This document shows, in pieces, positions 60,434 through 64,000 of a stretch of 64,000 bases of DNA. The notes beneath the pieces were generated by a model that had not been told where the DNA came from, searched no databases, and saw only the letters and a list, made by a program, of their open reading frames with translations. The stretch comes from Aquabacterium sp. A7-Y (GTDB taxonomy: Bacteria; Pseudomonadota; Gammaproteobacteria; Burkholderiales; Burkholderiaceae_C), in contig NZ_JAPFBW010000001.1 in the NCBI RefSeq assembly GCF_026153205.1, positions 124,001-188,000 of the forward strand, written 5' to 3'. Position 1 is the first letter of the stretch. Each line of letters opens with the position of its first letter. A program made the translations under genes and the position numbers.

Positions 60434-61942
60434 ATGGATCTCATCAACAACCTCGCGCTGGGTTTTCAAACCACCCTGACGTTCTCCAACCTGACCTATG
60501 CCTTTTTCGGCTGTGTGCTCGGGACCCTGATCGGCGTGCTGCCCGGCCTGGGGCCGGTCGCCACCATCGCGATGCTGCTGCCGTCGATCTACTCGCTGGA
60601 CGCGACGCCGGCGCTGATCATGCTGGCCGGCATCTACTACGGCTCGCAGTACGGCGGCTCGACCACCGCCATCCTGATCAACGTGCCGGGTGAATCGGCC
60701 TCGGTGGTCACCGCGCTGGACGGCTACCAGATGGCCCGCCAGGGCCGCGCCGGCGCCGCGCTCGCGGTGGCGGGGCTGGGCTCCTTCTTCGCCGGCTCGG
60801 TCGCCACGCTGGTGCTGGCTGCCTTCGCGCCGCCCCTGACCGAGATGGCCTTCAAGTTCGGCTCGGCCGAGTACTTCTCGCTGATGGTGGTGGGCCTGAT
60901 CGGCGCCGTGGTGCTGGCCTCCGGCTCGCTCATCAAGGCGATCGCGATGATCCTGCTGGGCCTGCTGCTCGGCCAGATCAACACCGACGTGATCTCCGGC
61001 GTGCCGCGCTTTTCCTTCGACGTGCCCGAGCTGAGCGACGGCATCAACTTCGTCGTCATCGCGATGGGCCTGTTCGGCTTCGGCGAGATCATCGCCAACC
61101 TGGGGCAGCCGGCCGAGGAGCGCGAGGTCTTCACCAAGGACGTCAAGGGCCTGTGGCCGACCCGCCAGGACTTCAAGGAGGCCGCGCCGGCGGTGCTGCG
61201 CGGCACGGCGCTGGGCTCCATCCTGGGCGTGCTGCCCGGCGGCGGCTCGCTGCTGTCGGCCTTCGCGTCCTACACGCTGGAGAAGAAGCTCTCGAAGACG
61301 CCCGAGAAGTTCGGCAAGGGCGCCATCCAGGGTGTGGCCGGTCCCGAGTCGGCCAACAACGCCGGTGCCCAGACGTCCTTCATCCCGATGCTGACGCTGG
61401 GCATCCCGCCCAACCCGGTGATGGCGCTGATGGTGGGTGCGATGACGATCAAGGGCATCCAGCCCGGCCCGCAGGTGATGGCGAGCAACCCCGAGCTGTT
61501 CTGGGGCCTGATCGCGTCCATGTGGATCGGCAACCTGATGCTCGTGATCCTGAACCTGCCGCTGATCGGCATCTGGATCAAGCTGCTGACCGTGCCCTAC
61601 CGCTTCCTGTTCCCGGCCATCCTGCTGTTCTGCTGCATCGGGTTGTACACGCTGAACAACAACAACTTCGACGTCTACATGTCGGTGCTGTTCGGTGTCG
61701 TGGGTTATGCCTTCTACAAGCTCGGCTGCGAACCGGCGCCGCTGTTGCTCGGCTTCATTCTCGGGCCGATGATGGAGGAGCATCTGCGACGTGCGCTGCT
61801 GCTGTCGCGCGGCGACTGGAGCACCTTCCTCACGCGGCCGCTGTCGGCCAGCCTGCTGGCGGCCGCCGCCTTGCTGCTGCTGATCGTGACCCTGCCGAAC
61901 GTGCGGCGCAAGCGTGAGGTGGCGTTCAGCGAAGGCGACTGA
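60434..61942 (+). CDS. Tripartite tricarboxylate transporter permease, TctA family
   Basis: A 502-residue large permease with about 12 hydrophobic segments. The conserved GVLPGLGPVATIAMLLPSIYSL and a second copy-like GSILGVLPGGGSLLSAF are the two re-entrant-type loops of the family. YYGSQYGGSTTAILINVPGESASVVTALDGYQMARQGRAGAALAVAG is the typical substrate-site region. It imports carboxylates with TctB and a periplasmic TctC binding protein; no TctC gene lies here. A terminator follows at 25 bp. Confidence 0.93.
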   Translation: MDLINNLALGFQTTLTFSNLTYAFFGCVLGTLIGVLPGLGPVATIAMLLPSIYSLDATPALIMLAGIYYGSQYGGSTTAILINVPGESASVVTALDGYQMARQGRAGAALAVAGLGSFFAGSVATLVLAAFAPPLTEMAFKFGSAEYFSLMVVGLIGAVVLASGSLIKAIAMILLGLLLGQINTDVISGVPRFSFDVPELSDGINFVVIAMGLFGFGEIIANLGQPAEEREVFTKDVKGLWPTRQDFKEAAPAVLRGTALGSILGVLPGGGSLLSAFASYTLEKKLSKTPEKFGKGAIQGVAGPESANNAGAQTSFIPMLTLGIPPNPVMALMVGAMTIKGIQPGPQVMASNPELFWGLIASMWIGNLMLVILNLPLIGIWIKLLTVPYRFLFPAILLFCCIGLYTLNNNNFDVYMSVLFGVVGYAFYKLGCEPAPLLLGFILGPMMEEHLRRALLLSRGDWSTFLTRPLSASLLAAAALLLLIVTLPNVRRKREVAFSEGD

Positions 61943-61967
61943 GGCCGCTCTCACTGCCTCGCTGCCG

Positions 61968-61992
61968 AGGGCCGCCATGTGCGGCCCTTTTT
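61968..61992 (+). terminator. Rho-independent terminator after tctBA
   Basis: An 8-bp perfect stem AGGGCCGC/GCGGCCCT with a 5-nt loop is followed by five T. It lies 25 bp after the tctA stop. Confidence 0.9.
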
Positions 61993-62123
61993 CGTCATGT
62001 GAAGCGGCTGCCTCATCCACCTGGGCAGCGGAGCCGCCACTTCGCTGTCTGACCAGTGCTGGCGCCGCCGCGGGCTCTGCCGCAGCGCACCATAATCGGT
62101 GCGCACAAGGAGGAAACCCGACA

Positions 62124-63401
62124 ATGCCGACACCGCATCCGCTGCGCGAAGTGCTGCACAACGAAGTTCACGCGCGGCCCTACGAACGTCTGTCGGCGCC
62201 GCTGGCGCTGTCGCACCTCGCGCTGCTCACGCCGCCGGGCGAGACCCGCAGCCGCGAGCATCTGCACACCCTGCTGCGTTCGCGCCACCTGCCGCTGCCC
62301 GCGGCCGACGCCGGTCACCTGAGCATCGACCTGGGCGGGGTCCACCTGCGCTGGGAGCAGCACACCGAGTTCCAGACCTACACCTTCTGGCGTCAGCTGC
62401 CCGAGAACCCGGCGTCCTTCGAGCCGTCCGCGGTGGCCTCGGTGCCCCAGGACTGGCTGCGCGGGGTGCCCGGGCAGTGGCTGGTGGGCATGCATGTGAT
62501 GGTGACGTCCAGCCGCGAGGACGGCAGCGATCCGCTGGTGCGCGGCTCGCTGGACGAGGACAGCCTGGTCGCCTCGGTGGTGATGGACGGGCAGGCCGAG
62601 GTGTACACCGACTTCCGCCTGCATGGCGACGGCTTTGCTCGGGTGGTGCTGGTGGCCGCCAGCATGCACCCGCGGCGCCTCGGCCGGGCGGTGCAGCGGC
62701 TGCTGGAGATCGAGACCTACCGCATGACGGCCTTGCTCGGCCTGCCGGCGGCGCGCGAGGTGTCGGCGACGCTGGCGGACGCCGAACGCGACCTGGCCCG
62801 CATCGCCAGCGAGATCCGCAGCGCCGAGCGCGACCGGGAGCCCGAGCTGCTGCGCCAGCTGACCCAGCTGGCCGGCCGTGTCGAGAGCCTCTATGCCAGC
62901 ACGCACGCGCGTTTCTCGGCCAGCGCGGCCTACTTCGAGCTGGTGCAGCGGCGCATCGACGAGCTGCACGAGCACCGCCTCGCGGGCCTGCAGACCATCG
63001 GCGAGTTCATGGACCGGCGCCTGGGCCCGGCGATGCAGACCTGTGCCTGGGCCGGGCGGCGCCAGCAGCAGCTCTCCGAACGCATCTCGCGCACCAGCAA
63101 TCTGCTGCGCACGCGGGTCGAGATCGAGCAGCAGCAGAGCAGCCAGGACCTGCTCGATGCGATGAACCGGCGCCAGCTGGTGCAACTGCGCCTGCAGAGC
63201 GCGGTCGAGGGCCTGTCGGTGGCGGCCATCACCTATTACGGCGCGGGGCTGGTCGGCCATCTCGCGAAGGGCGGCAAGGAAGCGGGGCTGCTGCCGCTGT
63301 CGCCGGAGGTGCTGGTGGCGCTGGCGGTGCCGCTGATCGCGCTGGGGGTGTGGTCGGGGCTCCGGCGCATGCACCAGCTGGTGTGGCGGGCGGCGCAGTA
63401 G
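62124..63401 (+). CDS. DUF3422-family membrane protein
   Basis: A 425-residue protein of DUF3422. The N-terminus HPLREVLHNEVHARPYERLSAPLALSHLALL is the family start. LLRSRHLPLPAADAGHLSIDLGGVHLRWEQHTEFQTYTFWR follows, and a long helical middle contains RISRTSNLLRTRVEIEQQQSSQDLLDAMNRRQ. Two hydrophobic segments near residues 380-415 (LSVAAITYYGAGLVGHLA and EVLVALAVPLIALGVW) end it. The family is known from proteobacteria, without an established function. AAGGAGGA precedes the ATG. Confidence 0.88.
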   Translation: MPTPHPLREVLHNEVHARPYERLSAPLALSHLALLTPPGETRSREHLHTLLRSRHLPLPAADAGHLSIDLGGVHLRWEQHTEFQTYTFWRQLPENPASFEPSAVASVPQDWLRGVPGQWLVGMHVMVTSSREDGSDPLVRGSLDEDSLVASVVMDGQAEVYTDFRLHGDGFARVVLVAASMHPRRLGRAVQRLLEIETYRMTALLGLPAAREVSATLADAERDLARIASEIRSAERDREPELLRQLTQLAGRVESLYASTHARFSASAAYFELVQRRIDELHEHRLAGLQTIGEFMDRRLGPAMQTCAWAGRRQQQLSERISRTSNLLRTRVEIEQQQSSQDLLDAMNRRQLVQLRLQSAVEGLSVAAITYYGAGLVGHLAKGGKEAGLLPLSPEVLVALAVPLIALGVWSGLRRMHQLVWRAAQ

Positions 63402-63966
63402 GGCGGGTTGCGGAGGTATTGAACCGCTTTGAACCGACTTGGTTAAATTTAACCCTCATGGTTAAAAACATTCCGGATCCGGGGCTCGTGGCATCAGCCT
63501 TCTGCGCGGGCAGGCCGTCGCGTGGAAGCCCGCTTTCGCGGGCGCGCCCCTGCGGGGCGGTTGCCGGGATGTGCGCCCGGCAGCGCACCTACTTCTCTTG
63601 TCTCGCCAAGAGAAGTAGGCAAGAGAAGGCGACCCCGAGCAGGGCGCCCTGCTCGGGCTTGGGAGGCGGCTGCGCAACTCGGCCTTTTTGAAGGGCGCTT
63701 CGCACCCTTCAAACGGACCTCGGACAGTGCTCGCCGACCCCGCCCTGCGGGCGGGGCAAGCTCCCAAGCCCTGCGCTCCTCGCCGCCCCACACGGGGCCC
63801 CACTGCATACGGCTCGCTACGCATCGCCGCGCGCTGGCTCCCGGTTGCTAGGCAACCGGTTCGGGGACGTCCATCAGCGCATGTCGTGGCCCGCTGAACC
63901 CACGCTGAACGCCTGCACGCCCCTGCCCGCAAGCCGATAATCTCCGGCGCAGTTGCGAGGTGCGCG
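63402..63966. repeat. 565-bp non-coding region rich in hairpins
   Basis: No credible gene is visible here. It holds the AT-rich palindrome at 63441 and a dense row of perfect inverted repeats: CGCCCC-TGC-GGGGCG (63545-63559), a 12-bp arm pair at 63589-63600 and 63607-63618, a 24-bp perfect palindrome at 63634-63657, TTTGAAGGG with CCCTTCAAA (63687-63713), CCCCGCCC-TGC-GGGCGGGG (63738-63756), and CCGGTTGC-TAG-GCAACCGG (63841-63859). The style matches intergenic repeat DNA common in Burkholderiales. Confidence 0.7.
63441..63454. repeat. AT-rich 14-bp perfect palindrome
   Basis: GGTTAAATTTAACC is a perfect palindrome in an otherwise very GC-rich region, with nearby half-sites GAACCG (63421 and 63431) and GGTTAAA (63460). 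It could be an operator or a repeat end. Confidence 0.5.
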
Positions 63967-64000
63967 ATGAAGTCCTTCCAGTACAGCTTCCCCTATCCCT
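63967..64000 (+). CDS. Start of a gene, 3' truncated by window
   Basis: ATG at 63967 opens a frame MKSFQYSFPYP that runs off the window after 11 codons. Upstream GAGGTGCGCG is a weak ribosome-binding site, and CCGATAATCT at about 63935 offers a -10 box. The Phe/Tyr-Pro start is reminiscent of some gamma-glutamyltransferase precursors, but this is too short to assign. Confidence 0.45.
   Translation, partial: MKSFQYSFPYP

Noticed and set aside
59384-62161. A 925-codon open frame on the - strand opposite the GspE-type, tctB and tctA genes
   Set aside because: It crosses two gene boundaries and the terminator region, has His/Gln/Arg-rich noise composition, and the + strand genes are clear.
1-64000. 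tRNA, rRNA, integrase or prophage genes
   Set aside because: No cloverleaf-like segment with CCA-type end, rRNA core sequence, integrase or phage structural gene was recognised.

Overview
The window is 64 kb of very GC-rich chromosomal DNA (I judge about 68-70% by eye) with dense genes, short overlaps and strong codon bias. Several neighbourhoods point to a betaproteobacterium of the order Burkholderiales (Sphaerotilaceae/Comamonadaceae-like): thrB next to a BPSS1780-type membrane protein and a DUF2782 protein beside polA; recJ next to an RpfE-type protein and lolCD; and a hairpin-rich intergenic repeat style common in that group. This assignment is inference from gene content; no rRNA or tRNA gene is visible to confirm it.

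Layout. 1-9.3 kb is housekeeping: the end of cysM, trmB, a Nudix hydrolase, a TusA-family protein, galU, valS, guaC and uvrD. 9.3-12 kb holds a chemoreceptor behind a FliA-like promoter and an amino-acid-type periplasmic binding protein. 12.2-20 kb is a divergent acyl-CoA catabolic cluster: two acyl-CoA dehydrogenases, a thiolase and a 3-hydroxyacyl-CoA dehydrogenase leftward, and an acyl-CoA ligase plus an IclR regulator rightward. Two near-identical imperfect palindromes lie between the arms. 20-24.3 kb has a small lipoprotein, a PhoX phosphatase behind a possible Pho box, a proline-rich membrane-anchored protein and a FecR-domain protein. 24.3-30.3 kb is BPSS1780-type protein, thrB, DUF2782 protein, polA and yihY.

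30.3-44 kb is the most unusual part. It carries an orphan NtrC-type response regulator, a BON lipoprotein, a leftward operon (hemerythrin, clan GH-A glycosidase, glycosyltransferase-FAD oxidoreductase fusion, amidohydrolase, GT4 glycosyltransferase with a His-rich tail), a rightward pair (small hydrophilic protein and a GalU-like pseudoenzyme), an rpoN paralogue, and a FUS-like Gly/Tyr/Gln-rich protein. I find -24/-12 (sigma-54) promoter matches in front of five of these units, including rpoN itself, so the region looks like a self-contained sigma-54 regulon. A 271-bp MITE-like element lies directly upstream of one of those promoters.

44-64 kb returns to ordinary genes: plsY, ridA-family, glutaredoxin, a YrdC/Sua5-family protein, a PHP phosphatase, three tandem PQQ-type sugar dehydrogenase paralogues, recJ, rpfE-like, lolCD, tatD, a deoxyinosine-type glycosylase, a spermidine-synthase-like methyltransferase, a GspE-type ATPase, tctBA without tctC, and a DUF3422 gene. 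It ends in a hairpin-rich intergenic region and the first codons of another gene. No CRISPR array, rRNA, tRNA, insertion sequence with a transposase, or prophage was seen.
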